Notes under the pieces: model-generated
What the model was told of the DNA's origin: nothing
The model's input: the letters and a program-made list of their open reading frames with translations, nothing else
The model's database searches: none
Shown: positions 43,220 through 55,934 of the stretch, piece by piece
Layout of the letters: every line of letters starts with the position of its first letter
How positions within the stretch are numbered: position 1 is the stretch's first letter
Program-made: the position numbers and the translations under genes
Assembly: GCA_036850595.1 (NCBI GenBank)
Contig: CM072170.1
Location: 18,770,051 to 18,834,050 of the forward strand
DNA: 64,000 bases
Reading direction: 5' to 3'
DNA from: Rhyacichthys aspro
Lineage: Eukaryota > Chordata > Actinopteri > Gobiiformes > Rhyacichthyidae

Positions 43220-45330
43220 GAATAGAAGGACAGACACTTTAAGGCAACAACCCAGACCATGACTCAGACACAGAGAAGGCTCAAACAAACAACAATAACT
43301 GGGGAGGCATTGGAAGCAAAGTGCCATTGCGGGAAAATCTGCAGAAATGCAAAAGGTCTCAAGATCCATATCAGAGCCGAACCAAGTGTGTACAAGGAGA
43401 GTTGCAGACACAAAACTTCCCCAGAAAGCCTGTCACAACCGATGAGAGAGAAAATCACGTGGCCAAAGATGTGTGATAACAAGCAGTGGGCTACATTTGA
43501 TGAAGACCTGGATACGGTGCTGGAAGCAGTTCAAGCAGGGACGTTAGAGAGAAAGGTTGAAACTCTAACAGTCAACACCCATAACAATAACAAACAATAA
43601 CAAACTGGAGTAATCACAAAGAAGGGAAATAACATCAAGCCAGAAAAACAGCCAACCAGAAGAGAGTGAAAGATTGAACAGCTGAGAAAAGAGATTTAAG
43701 AAGGCCAGTGTGAAGGAAAAGGAGGGATTAAAGCAACTGACTCAAGGACCCATACCGTTTCACAAGGGCACTTCTGGGAGAGGCCAAGTCGGGCATCCTG
43801 ACAAGTTCTAAAGATGAGCTCGAAAAGTTTGTGAAGGAAACCTTCAGCAATTCATCAAAAAATCCTCTAGAGAAAAAATATAATCCAGGCAACGTTAACC
43901 CACCCACCTCCACACTAAGCACTGAACCTCCACCCTGGAAAGAGGTACAGGAAGTCGTGAGACTCTCAAGGGCTCCACTCCATCTTCTGCCCCAGGTTCC
44001 AGTGGCACACCTTATAAGGTATACATCTCCTTATTGGGTTTTGAGGGGAAAATCTTCTTGTCTGTACTGGCCAAGTGAAGATTGATAAATCTGGCCTGCC
44101 TGGGAAAAATAAATGCTGGATCTACCAACATGGCCTCCTTCCTAGGCTAATGTGGCTGCTAACAATATACGAGGTGACCTTAACATCTTTAATAGGTATG
44201 GAAAGGAAGTTCAAGCACCTTCGTAGATGGGTAGGAGTACCACCAAGTTTCACATCTGTTGGGCTCTACACAAAGTCTGGACAGCAGCAGCTACCCTTTT
44301 CCTCTGTTGCGGAAGAGTTTAACATTGTCAAGTGCAGACTTCATTAACATATTAAGACTACTGAGATGAAATCATTCAAGAGGCAGGAACAATAACAAGA
44401 TTGTGAAGGAAATGGTCTGCAAATACTGCTGTTGACCAAAGAAATTTCACTTAAGATCAGGGACATCACCATTTCAAATCTCCTTCATGCTCAGCACAGT
44501 ATATGAAACTTTACCAATACCTTTCAACCTGCGCAAGTGGCGCATGAAAGAGGAGTCCTTGTACAGGCTGTTTTGGGTAACTGGAACCAAGGCACGTTGG
44601 TATTATCGGGCTGTAAAATAGCTTTAAGCCAAGGAAGATCCAGATTGCACCATGATAAGGTGCTAATGACACTTGCTGACATCTTGGAGCAGGATAGAAG
44701 GAAAAAACAGCTGTCCAGAGTGAAACTAACCCACAGCTCTACTACCTTTGTGAAGGAAAGGTAAAAGGCAGTTGCACAGTAAAACAAAATCTGCTGCAGT
44801 CATCTCAAGGATGAGAGATGATTACAGACCTGGGGAAAAAAAACACTTCCCAGAAGTTATATTGTTGACAACTCTAAGGCCAGATAGTATCATTTGTTTC
44901 CAAGAAGGGAAGAAAGCCATCTTGGTGGAATTAACAGTTCTATGGGAGGAATGCTGCGATGAAGCTGCAGAGAGGAAAGAGGCGAAGAGGAGAATTATCA
45001 ACAGCTAGTACAGGATTGTTGTGACAAATGGGGGACAACATGGCTATTCACAGTGAAGGTGGGGTGTCAGGGATTCCCTTTGTTGAGAAAAGTTGGAAGA
45101 GAAGGCTGCTGCTTGTAGGTTGGGAGAAGCGGTGTGGAGAGAGCCTCCTGTTGGCTCTGGCATAAGAGGGAGGACATTAGCTGGAAGGAGGTGCAGTGAC
45201 TGGCCATCACTACCGACTCACCAACTGGAGGGCGTTGTGGTTAAGAGTCGAAACATTCTCCCTGAAGGTTGGGTACAACCTGATGAACTTCCCTTCGGGC
45301 CAAGGCTACAACTATTAAAATAGTTGTATT
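43220..45330 (+). mobile_element. R2-superfamily LINE with restriction-like endonuclease (HERO/NeSL/Utopia-like), internally deleted
   Basis: Plus strand, N to C. There is a zinc-finger-like 'CHCGKICRNAKGLKIHIRAE' (43320-43380). Next is 'KITWPKMCDNKQWATFDEDL' (43450-43510), then a basic linker, 'PPPWKEVQEVVRLSRA' and 'SSGTPYKVY' (43930-44030). A fragment 'FEGKIFLSVLAK' follows, and then directly 'KSGLPGKNKCWIYQHGLLPR' (44080-44150), 'RRWVGVPPSF', 'QQLPFSSVAEEFNIVK', 'LSTVYETLPIPFNL' and 'CKIALSQGRSRLHHDKVL'. The restriction-like nuclease comes last: 'TLRPDSI' (RPD codons 44877-44885) and 'VELTVLWEE' (from 44925) with 'ERKEAKRR'. Compared with the family, two internal stretches are missing, including the whole reverse-transcriptase palm with its DD motif. 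Frameshifts split the rest. The 3' untranslated part extends to about 45330. Such elements usually target specific sites; here the target is unknown. Confidence 0.8.
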
Positions 45331-45524
45331 TAGGTATCTAAGATGTAACTCCAATCTAACCTAAATTAGGGGCTATCTTTTAAGTCGCATAACGCAAACA
45401 TGTTATTCTCTCTTTGCTTGATCAATTCACTTAGGTCAGAACACTTTGTGAGAGGTAATGTAGCTTACACGCCATGTGTCTACTCAATTGCTTACCCGGA
45501 GGTACTCCCAGTCTTTGACAGAGT

Positions 45525-45526
<2 letters not shown>
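45331..45526. other. Unassigned spacer before (TA)n
   Basis: Ordinary sequence between the LINE 3' end and the TA tract. The 68-codon frame at 45400-45606 runs into the tract. Confidence 0.4.

Positions 45527-45586
<60 letters not shown>
45527..45586. repeat. (TA)30 microsatellite
   Basis: Sixty bases of perfect TA alternation, starting about 200 bp after the LINE's 3' end. It may mark the insertion target or a tail expansion, but this is not shown. Confidence 0.98.
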
Positions 45587-45592
<6 letters not shown>

Positions 45593-48500
45593 GTAGTGAG
45601 TCATAACTTTTGATGATTTTTCCAGGCATTTTTCATTTTCATGTCAACAGATATGAAGTGCACACAATATGTTTAGGCCCAAAGCAGCTGCGATAGGTTG
45701 TAACTTCCCATTACCATAATAAGCAGCATGAAGATGAATGAATGATTTTTCTTTCTACAGGCTTTGTTTTTGTCTTCATTTGGTATTTTTTACCTAGACT
45801 GGTGTCTATGGCAAGTACCGCCAGTTTGTTTTTTTCTCCCAAAAACGTGTGTTTCAAGCTAAACAAACTGACACATAATGTCCCTCTGATATATTTGATG
45901 TGTATATGATATGTATGAGGACTGAGGGTCTGATTTAACATAGGGTTATATCATACTCTATATTCAATAATTTGCAAAGAAGCTGCAATATTATTACATT
46001 TGCAAATGCCTGACAATGATATGGTAACATCAATGCCAGCACTGTATTTCTATCCTCTTTAAAACTGAATCTTAACATCTTTATCTTATAATCTTTAGAA
46101 ACACACTTCAGTCAGTCTACTACCTTTTTTTGCAGATTCTAAAGTAAAGGGATTTTATATGGAATCAACCATGTCTATGCTATGACCTTGATACACCTTG
46201 AGTGCAGTTTGAAACACCCAGAACATTTGTGACTTCTGAGAAGGGAGCCGATCCCCTGTACTCACTCTAGGTTTCTCCCGGATGAAAAGCACTGCTGAGG
46301 TTCTGTTGCTGACACAGATGCTGCACAGACAAGCCTCTTCTCTCGGGACCCTCTAAAAGCCATTCTGGGAAACACGAGAAATAGCTACTGATGTTCATAA
46401 GGTAGCTTGAGAGAGTGTGGTTAAACTAAAAAATAAATTACACCACTTCATCACTCTTGGGACACTGTGAAGATCACAAATTGATGATAACTAACAGCAG
46501 AGGAGTATCCGCAAGTCAGTGTTGCATGAAACTTTTTTCAAATGAAAAATCACTTTCCACTGAGGCCCCAATTCTTTACAAGAGTTTCAAGATACTTTCT
46601 GAGAATGTGTAGTTATGCCTCAGTGCGTCACTGATGGCTCCATTAGCACCACCAGGACCACTTAACCTAGTTACTGCTTAAACTGTAAATGAATGTTTCA
46701 CTTCATTGTTCAGGAGTGCCCCCCATCACACAACCGTAATAAACTAATATCTACCTGTGTCCACTGACAATTAATTTCTTTTGCACATATTAAGCAGTTG
46801 CCACAAGGCTTTTGCAAAAGTACAACACTGGTTACCACCGACTCCCATTCAAGCCACACAATACTAAGCCAGATATTGTATTTTATTTAGTGGTAATTTG
46901 GGTTTTAGAGAAAGAGATAAAACATGAAATTATTTGACTGGAATGCTCAGTCAATTTGGGTTAGTCTTTCTTTCACCCAGGAAGGGATGGCATAGACAGC
47001 AAATATTGCCATAACACATAACTCTATGTTTGTACTGTTCATTTAATCATTTTGAGTCAGCATTTATGTAATAATGTTGAGTTGATGTTGGCTAGTCACT
47101 GATAATATGATTTTCCCAACCATTAGAGAAATACATTTGCAAATAAACAAATAGCTACAACACTGTGATATGTGGCTCCACAAACACAACATGGTATTAA
47201 AATTTCTCAGAATATAAGCTTCCAAAACCCCGACATTAAACTTTATTAGTCCACTTCTTTTTACAGTCGATGAATACTCCTCTGTATGTGGCCAACATTT
47301 TGATGGCTCTCCAGAAGCTTCTTTCAAGGACATGTTTTACCAGAAAATAGCACTGCCGCTACTATGCAGCTAATGGAGCTTGAATGTGTTATGTTCCAAA
47401 AGAATGGGCTCCTCACTGCAGAGTGTGGCAGGCCATGATTACACTAAGTGACAGTCTGGACACCCACAAGAACGATTGGGATTGTTCTGCAGGAGTCAAA
47501 GGAAGGGGATCGGCAGCTGAATAAATCACTCATCACTGAGGCTGTCTGATGATTCCATCAAGTGAGCAGTGATAATAATGTAAGGACCTTGAGTAGTACA
47601 AAGATGTAATATACGGATATACAGTGGTCACTGGGCCATCTCGTCCTCTACTGACAATGATGGAACCATTTAGTGCCTTGTGCCCAGTGTCAAGCCACCC
47701 GCCCCACTGGTGAACACAGTGATCCTTGTGTAATAGGCAGTGTTTAGTGAAAAGCAGGGAGATTGGCTATAAAACCTATGATTTTTCTGTTATAAAATGA
47801 CAACACCAAAATGGTGGAAGCATGAAAACGAATAAAAGCACATTTTCTGAGGAGATGTTACTGGATTGAGCAGTACAGAAATGTAAAACTGCTTTGTTTT
47901 ACCAATGCATTTACAATATCATTCTGTTCTTATGCACAATATAACAAAAAACTGAAAAAAGCTCATATTTAAACAAGGTTATGTATTTACATTGTAAATG
48001 CAAATATTTGAATACTGTCATTTCTAATCTAATGGCTGCGGTTTGTAGTCACTGTTTCTAAAATAAAAAATAAAATAAAAATTTATGGCACCATAGAAGT
48101 ATTATGAGAAGTACATTTTTTCTTTATAGGGCATGAAGTAAAAAAAAAAAAAAAAAAAGCTCTAGCAGGACGCAAAACAGACTATATTCTGTTTATTGGA
48201 ATTTTTCTCATACTATTAGTAAATAAACTGCATAAAGAATTTATTAAATTAAGTGGAAGCTAATTTGCAAGTCTTTGGTAAAAAGGTTCTTAGTAGACAT
48301 GATCACTGTAACCTTTGCATGGTTACCCAGACTAATATTGAAAATGTCGAAAAACACAACAATATCCAGCTGTGGTTTCCTGTCATCAGTTTAACATACA
48401 TTTTTACATTATAAGGGAATATACTGCTGATTTAACATATGAACAAGCCCATGTACACTGTCCATTGTATGTTGCTTTAGTTCATGGAGATTCTCTATAC

Positions 48501-51500
48501 CCCAGAAATGATGTCATGGCTCTTTATGTTTGGGAATAAGAATTGTTTTTTCTGTGTTCGCCATGGCTACATTGAGGTCTATGGAGAGGGCTTGTTTTGC
48601 CTTGAAGTCTTGAAGGACATGCCACAGACCTCTACCCTGTAAGCCAGGTCATGCGTGGTCCTCATATACTCTTCATCCTGCTGGCCGGATTACAAACGTG
48701 TTTTCTGTTTGTGACTCGCAGAATGTCATTCTGTCACTCCCCCCTGAACCTCAGACACGGCCACTGTGCTGCCAGAGCCTTATTATTTCACTGCTTGTCT
48801 TTCATTTACCTCCCCACTTCAAAGAGCAATGCATAGTCAACACCCTTTGAGAGATGAGGTCAAACACATACACTATTCTTTTTATTACCATAAATGTCAC
48901 TAGTTCTCTTCATCCTCCACACACTTTTATTACTCTGGTAGAAATGTCAAATGCATTTGCAACAGCCAGGGCAGTGTGATGGCTCAGAGGCAGAGGAATG
49001 AGCACTATCCCACCAAGAAGTGTGGCACACTTTTAGGTGTGTTTCTATTGTCAAATGGGTGTGTATAAGACCATACCATCCCACTTTGACCACATCTCCA
49101 TTGGGATGAAGACAGAACAATTCACATAGAAATAAAGCTTAATGTACTGTAATGTGCGTTCTTTAGGGCATAAGACAATACTCTGAAAATCAGAAATGTA
49201 AGAGAAAACTATGGGCTTGAATCAGACCTAATAATACATGTAAGAATGAGGAGGAGTAATAACTGTATATGTCATCTACCTTGAATAATTAAGATTCTTT
49301 AGGATGTTTTTACAAAGTGGTTCGTTATAGTTTTTCCACCCTAATCTTCCCTTTTCCTCTTGGCATGACAAATACATGCATTAACTCTAGTACCAACTCA
49401 TTTGGGATGGAGTTTTGCATTTTGTGTGTGAGGATAGTCTATTTCTTAAAAAAAAAACTAAATTGAAAAGGTTGGTCATCATGACTGGTCGTTATACACA
49501 ATATACAGCAACCATAATTCTGGAAGGTAGTCTAAATAAACAAGAAGTAAATATGAGGGAAAAAAAGAAGTTTGTATTTGTATAAGCATTAACAATGCCA
49601 ACTCTTCTTTCTGCTGCTCTGAATGTCCTGTACTGCTTAGTAAAGACAGGAATAAAAACCCCTTCAGATTCTTGAATGTCCATGCAAGATGACTATATAA
49701 ACACACCAAGCATTTTCTGCTTTATCTGTACATGGAATCTAATCCTAATCTTTGCTTTTTATGGTGATAATTCATTAAATGAATTCCCACTCAGGGGTCA
49801 CCAAATATGTGTCATCTCTCAGTGCATCATCCCAGCAGTAACAATGATATGTTAGTATGTAAGAGTATGGCCAGGAGGAATACAGTTGTCATGAAACTTT
49901 GGCGCTCGTCTCCCAGCTTCAATTGGTGTCACTGCTGCATAAGCTCTTAGCCAGCCAAGGCAGTAACTCACTGCATGCATAATGAGAACTCCAAAATGCA
50001 TAAATTGAATTTGTTTCCTGACACTTTCCACAGTTTTGCATGTTGTCAACATGGTGACAGTAGTTCACATCTTCAGCTTGGCCAGGCAGAAGCTTATTAG
50101 GGGTGACATGGTGCTGACATGACGCCTTCATAAGTCATTGGCATTCTGTGATGCACTGCACCATTGGCTGCCGTTGGCTTTGTGATGTTGTCATTGAGAA
50201 AGAGGTCATTAAAACTTTGAACTAGTGTTATCTGAGGCAGTGAGGTAAATATAAAACCCACCTGAGGCCACAGCAGGTGCACCAGCTCTCCTCCCGCTAT
50301 ATGCTATAATACACTGTATGTGGAGCATATCAGGTGTAAATATGTGATAGAAAGGCCTGCTTTGACTGGTTACAACAACACTTTCACTTACTGTGTTTTC
50401 ATATCATTCTCTTAAAGTGGATAAAAATCTCCACACTGTGTATGACAACCATAACACTATTTCTGCTTCATTTGTATTAGAAAGCTCCTCATAGGGTTAC
50501 AGCTCATTGGGCGGATGCATCAATCATAAAAAACTGCTTATTTTCTTTCAGCTTTTGCAGGGTAATTTTAACTGTGCAGGATGAGTCCGTCTAGCCCTCA
50601 CAGAAGCCTTCCTACAGCTCCCTATTGCTCTCTGGGAATAAATATAATTCATATTGATTTTATTATTTTATTTTCCAGCCGCATTCATACTGTTCCCTGA
50701 GCTTACTGATGATGCCGTATCCAGTCAACAATCACATGCTTCTAGGTGGTGCTATGTGTAAACCTGCCTGATGTGAGCTCATTGGCTGATGTGTACAAGT
50801 TCCTGCTAAATGGAGCTATTTTAACCCATAAAAGGGTAGGTATTTGGAGAAAAAGCCGCAGTTTTTTACACTTTTTGATTTTGGCGGGCTCTCTAGTGCT
50901 ACATTGAAAGTTTAGCTAAATATCCAAATGGGTTTCTGTCTTTGTCTGCACTAAAAAAGTAGACTATTCTAAATTAAACCTAAATATCTTCAACGTGAGA
51001 AATCCTGAGTTCAGATTCTGGATATGCCCCATGGCTCAAGTGGTAATGTGCGAGAAGGAGACACTGAAAGTTCAAGAAATTTTTTGACCAAATAAAAATT
51101 CGTCAAACTGTAAATAAAACAGATACAGGGAGAGTGCTGTTGCTGTCCATTGATGTTTCACAACTACAGTGTAGTTTGGACCAAAACCATCAGGTGCCAT
51201 TAACTCAAATTCTATCTAGCTATTCTATGTTAATCCTTTGTAAAGTCCATCAGATGTGGAGGAGAGTGGACTTTGTGTCTTACTGCTGGGAGTCTAGACA
51301 TCTTCGGTCATTTTGCCGTCCATGGGTAATTACCAGAGCCGCGGACCGAGCCAGGCCAGGCTGTGGGCTGAGGGGATCAGGGCTTGTGGCCTTCAGTAAT
51401 CCTGGATCACACAGTTAGCACCGTTAGCCTCTCCCACTCACAGCAGCGATTACAGACACTGAGCTGAACGAGCTGATGAAACACTGGCAGGATCTTGAGA

Positions 51501-51689
51501 CTAATGTGGACTGGGGCAGTGCTGTCAGCAGCTCTGATAAAGACATCCTCTGAGAATTTCTTACAACATGAGGCTAATTAACTTCTTAAAAGGATTATCT
51601 TACTAATAATACCCTGGGCAAAAACATATGATCCTTATATAAATGTTACTAGCAAAGCCTTATTTTAATAATTATTATTATAAACATAC
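45587..51689. other. Long interval without a recognised gene
   Basis: About 6 kb of unique-looking sequence. Short frames (at most 94 codons) overlap on both strands and carry no motif. Features noted: an A-run at 48139-48157, an A/T run at 48060-48090, and a tRNA-like scrap 'ggctcagaggcagaggaatg' at 48979-48998 (possible SINE head, no body). GC-richer patches occur at 48640-48790 and 51280-51430. The last, with 'gagccgcggaccgagccagg', is the least AT-rich part and could be regulatory, but nothing recognisable is present. Confidence 0.35.
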
Positions 51690-52020
51690 ATCTGCGGGCT
51701 GGCCAACACTTGATCTGTCTGTGAGGAGTCTGCATGTCCTCCCTGTGTTTCTGTGGGTTCTCTCCAGGTCCTTCAGCTTCCTCCTACAACCCAAAGACAT
51801 ACATGTATGTATAGGTGAATTGGTTACTCCAAAGTGCCCCTAGTGGATGTATGTGAGAGTGAATGGTTGTCTGTCAGTGTCTGTGTCTAAATGTCAGCCC
51901 TGCAACTAACTGGCCACTGTCCAGGGTGTACCCTGCCTCAGGCCCAAAGTTGCTGGGATAGGCTCCAGCCACCCGCACCCTAATGGTGACCAAGCGTTAG
52001 AAGATGAATGAATGGATACA
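51690..52020 (+). mobile_element. tRNA-SINE body with complete 3' tail
   Basis: 'ctgtgaggagtctgcatgtc', 'tgggttctctccaggtcc', 'caaagacatacatgtatg', 'gagtgaatggttgtctgtc', 'gtccagggtgtaccctgcc', 'gctgggataggctccagcc' and the tail 'agatgaatgaatggata' are in order. This is the most complete 3' half of the family in the window and in sense orientation. The head is truncated: the copy begins just before 'ctgtctgtgagg'. Confidence 0.8.
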
Positions 52021-53936
52021 CACACATATTATAGATGGGTAGATGTTGGGTAAGTCATGTTCTGATCATTAGAATTAAAGGCAAGACAGTGCAGTGTGGC
52101 CATATAGGTTCATAGTTGTTTTTTGAGTGTTTTGGGGTTTTGTTTTGTTTTTGTTTTTTTAGAATCTGCAATAAACAATACAATATCCATCAATTTAGTT
52201 AGATATATGTGTCCAAGTGTCCTTTTATATAATGGTTTATGGGTAAAATCATTTCTAGGTCATTCAGGGAACACAGGGAAAATTGTCAAGTTGTTGCAGC
52301 AGATGGTGCCTCAAGGTCTGAAAATAGACCCATGAACATCTTCTACCTACCATAAAAATGGAAAATAAAAAAAGGAGCCAAAGACAAGAAATGCAGAACA
52401 TCATGTATATTCAAAGTAATCCCAAATAGGACTCTGCTGCTTGCAAGACTTTTGGTACTGCCCTGATGCCAGACGAGGGGCATGGACTATGCTGTGTTCA
52501 ATTTGACATGCAATGTCGGAATTTCTAGGTTCCCAGTCAGATCCAGTCTGAAAGGTATATTTGCCCTTTGAAAGACATTGACAAAGAAAAAAACTAAGGA
52601 CATTTACTATATAATTTTATTTTATTTTTGCAACTTTGCAAACAGACAACACAGTTTTAGTTAGTCATCTTTTTTTTTTAATTGCCTCATTTTTATTTTT
52701 ATTTCAGTTAATGACAATGTTTTTTCTCACCTAGTTTTTGTTATATCATTCATTTTTGTTAACGATTATAACCTTGTCTTGAACACATCAATGCTTTCTT
52801 CCATCAAGGTGCTATATTATGTGTTGTAATGTAATGTTTTCATAAGCATAATGTCACTCCAAAAGTGACACACAGCAGCCATGTCGACGTTTTGACACCA
52901 CACAGGGAATTGTGTCAAGGTGGTGAAAAAGTTAAAGTGTGATTAATGCAGTTAAGACGGGCATAATGAGCATGTTTCTGAATAAATTTGTTGTGTATTG
53001 TGTTGTGTACTGAGCGGTCATGGAAGCAGTGTCTGAATATGCTCTTATTCAGTTGTAGTGATGTTTTGTCAGCAGTGTATGGTCACTAATGTAATATACG
53101 GCAGCTTAAGGAAGCATCAGTAAAAAGCAAAGGCTACATAAATAGTCTTAGTTTTAGTCAAAGCCTTTAAATCTGTGCTAACAATGAAGAGTACGTCTCT
53201 GTGGTGGCTGCACAAGCCCCGTAATGTGATTTTTCAGGGTTGTGACTAATCATTAGTTGTCTAATAGAATTTGATTAGAAGTACAAGAAGAGAAGAATTG
53301 ATGTTGAAATGGAACACTCATTTAATTAATAGACTTATTAGACTGAGCATTGTGGCAGAAAAACACAGCCTATATGGATATTCATCAGTGGCATCTAAAT
53401 ACTGAACCGTAAGGAGCACAGGTTGTGATGATGAGCCTTTTAGTGGTTGGACATTGCTTGTGTCATTAAACCAAAGATGTTTTAGACACATGGTGTCACA
53501 GCATTAAATGAAAGGACCTGCACTGTATGGGCCACTATAAGGGTTCTGGGGAAGCCAGAGCATGGCACTAGCAACTCAATGCATTTCTACTTTTGGAAAC
53601 CATGGTTTTAGGAGTTGTATTATGTTCTGCTCCTGCCACTGGCCTATGTGCTGCTGCATTTGATTGTTATGTAATTGTGAATTTTTGAGATCAGTAAAAG
53701 GAGCTGGTTTTCCCTGCTTTAATTGTAGGTCTCTTTTTAACCAAGGCTCAGTGCTAATAAATACCTTCAACCCAATGGTTAATTTTTCTCACGTTGATGT
53801 TTATTTTTGACAAGGACAGTAGCCCCTATAATCAGCATCGAGCAGAGCTTGACTTAGCTGTGTATGTGAGGACTGAGCTGTAAACAGAACACACAAAACA
53901 GGTCCAGACAAACAAGGACAGGATACATATATTATT
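52021..53936. other. No gene recognised
   Basis: T/G-rich low complexity at 52110-52160 (ttttggggttttgttttg) and ordinary AT-rich DNA elsewhere. Frames of at most 70 codons, no motifs. Confidence 0.4.
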
Positions 53937-54200
53937 CACTCCTTCATTTTCCTCCACTTACTCCTGTTAGGGTCATGGGTGACCGGAGCCTATCCCAGCA
54001 GCTTTGGACCATTGGTGGGGTTCACCCTGGACTATGACCACGTTGTCGAAAGGCTGACATTTACTATTCACTCTCACATTCACTCATCAGGGACACTTTA
54101 GATTCGCCAGTTAATCTATACATGCATGTCTTTGGACGTTGGAGGAAGCCGGGTAACCAGCCGGGGATTGAACTCACAACCTTCTAGCTGTGAGCCATAT
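53937..54200 (-). mobile_element. tRNA-SINE, antisense, with head
   Basis: 'attttcctccacttactcc', 'gagcctatcccagcagctt', 'acatgcatgtctttggacg' and 'ggaggaagccgggtaacc' lead into 'gattgaactcacaaccttct' (54163-54182), the tRNA-like head read backwards. The middle is shortened by deletion (the 'gtctgcatgtcctccc' block is missing). Confidence 0.7.
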
Positions 54201-54234
54201 GTTTATTATTTAGAAGTAAATTTCAAGGCTCATA

Positions 54235-55400
54235 CACACCTTCAGTAGTAGAGGAAGTACTAAATTCCTCTACTTATAGTACAGATAAAGAGGTAGAAAT
54301 GTACTCAAGTAAATGTTAAAGTATCACTTTAAAATTCTTACTTAGGTGAAAGTATTCAAGTACTTGCTTTTAAAATATACTTGGTAGTTCACAGCAAGAA
54401 GGCTGGGAGTTCAAACCCTGACTTAAACATCCTCGGCTAACTCCGGCCTTTCTGTACGGAGTCTGCATGTTCTTCCCATGTCACTGTGGGTTCTCTCTGG
54501 CTTCCTCCCACTGCCTAGTGATATGCATGTATAGGTCAATTGGCAACTCTAAAGTATCCCTAGTGAATGAATGTGAGAGTGAATGGTTGTCTGTCAGTGT
54601 CTGCCTGGGGACTAAGCAGTAGAAAATGAATGGAAGGATGAATGAATGGTTGGATTATAATTAAGAATTTTATTTCATTTATATCACAATCACATGAGGA
54701 CAGTATCCTTGTAGCTCATGGGAGTATGAGTGAAAGTACTGTTCCTTAATCAGTCTGATCCACGTCTCTTACCCTCATTGACCTTTACCTCTGTTTACAA
54801 AGAGACACATACTGTAACTGGATCTAAATAATTAAATAAACTGATGGTGTATTTTTATAAAATAGCAACACATTTAGATCTAGTTTTACTGCACAAAGAG
54901 GGACTGGACTGTCACAGTTAAAAAAATTGGCGTAAAGTTTAGGTGCACTCACAGTTTTTTTCATTAAGATCCTCAAGTGCAGAGTTCAATAATACTTCCA
55001 TTGCGGTGTGTAATGATGCATGTCATGGTGAAAAGCTGTGTACATCCTCCACATCACTACAGACAAAGAGGCACCAGTCCGGGCTTTGGCATCTTTAGGG
55101 TATCCTTTATGACTTGAAGGCTGGTTTGACAGATCACAGAGAGATGCCCCATTCAAGTGTGCTTCGTATAACTCAGTGCTGTAGGTATGTAGCACTTTAA
55201 CATTTAATTTAAGGTGTTGCACATTTACAACAATTAACAACAGCAATTTTACTTGTTCTTGTAAAGCCAATGTAAAAATGTAGTGGAGTAAAAGTTAAAG
55301 TACCTGCTTTTAAATCTACTTACGTAAAGTACAGATATGTAAAACTTATGCTTAAGTACAGAAACAAAGTATGTTTACTTTGTTACATTCCACCCCTGCA
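54235..55400 (-). mobile_element. Non-autonomous DNA element ('gtacttaagtac' family), copy B, carrying a SINE
   Basis: The left side has 'agtactaaattcctctact', 'atgtactcaagtaaatg' and 'gtattcaagtacttgctttt'. The right side has 'tagtggagtaaaagttaaag', 'tgcttaagtacagaaac' and 'ttacattccacccctg'. In reverse complement, 54700-55130 reads 'cttcaagtcataaaggatac', 'gatgtggaggatgtacacag', 'ttttcaccatgacatgc' and 'attaaggaacagtactttca', the same order as copy A at 21545-22565. The 94-codon minus-strand frame at 54986-55270 covers this shared part and has no recognised domain. A SINE sits at 54388-54652. Confidence 0.65.
54388..54652 (+). mobile_element. tRNA-SINE inside copy B
   Basis: It starts at the tRNA-like head 'ttcacagcaagaaggctg' and 'gagttcaaaccctg' (degenerate B-box), then 'tctgtacggagtctgcatg', 'cactgtgggttctctctgg', 'gatatgcatgtataggtc' and 'gtgaatggttgtctgtcag'. 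It jumps to the tail 'gtagaaaatgaatggaagg', with the middle of the tail region deleted. Relative to the host element its orientation is the same as for the SINE in copy A. Confidence 0.75.
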
Positions 55401-55934
55401 CACCTTAATGTGAGGGATTACTACAATAGAACACAGTGTTATGTTGTGTGGGGGGGTATGAAGTTAATTTAGAGAAAAAAAAAAATGAACACAATGGAAC
55501 AATTAGATTTTTGCTTACCTCCACTGCACCATTATCAAACATTATCAAACCATGTGCAAAATTAAGGTCATGGCTAATTAGCTCACTGAGCTAATTTCCA
55601 TGTTGTAATTAATCTATTTTTAACACATCCATATATTTTGTGTGTGTTTCGTGCCCAGGACAGCACTAACATACACAACTACAATTCAGCGGCTTTACGC
55701 TCTACGACCCCGAGTAGATTCATTTCTGCAGGAAGATTGTTCATTTAATAGTCCATTTGTAGATGAAGAATATGGTATTCGGTGTCTCTTGGGTATCTTC
55801 CAGGCCAGAAATGACTGGGCTGTGTAATCTCTTTGTCTGAGAGAGGGTTATGCATGCATAGAATTTTTTATTTTATTTTTTTTTAAAGTTATGGTTAAGT
55901 ATAAGACCATTTGGGAAATTACTCACAGAAACTG
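55401..55934. other. No gene recognised
   Basis: Short frames only. A G-run at 55450-55456 and T-runs at 55870-55884 are low complexity. Confidence 0.4.
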
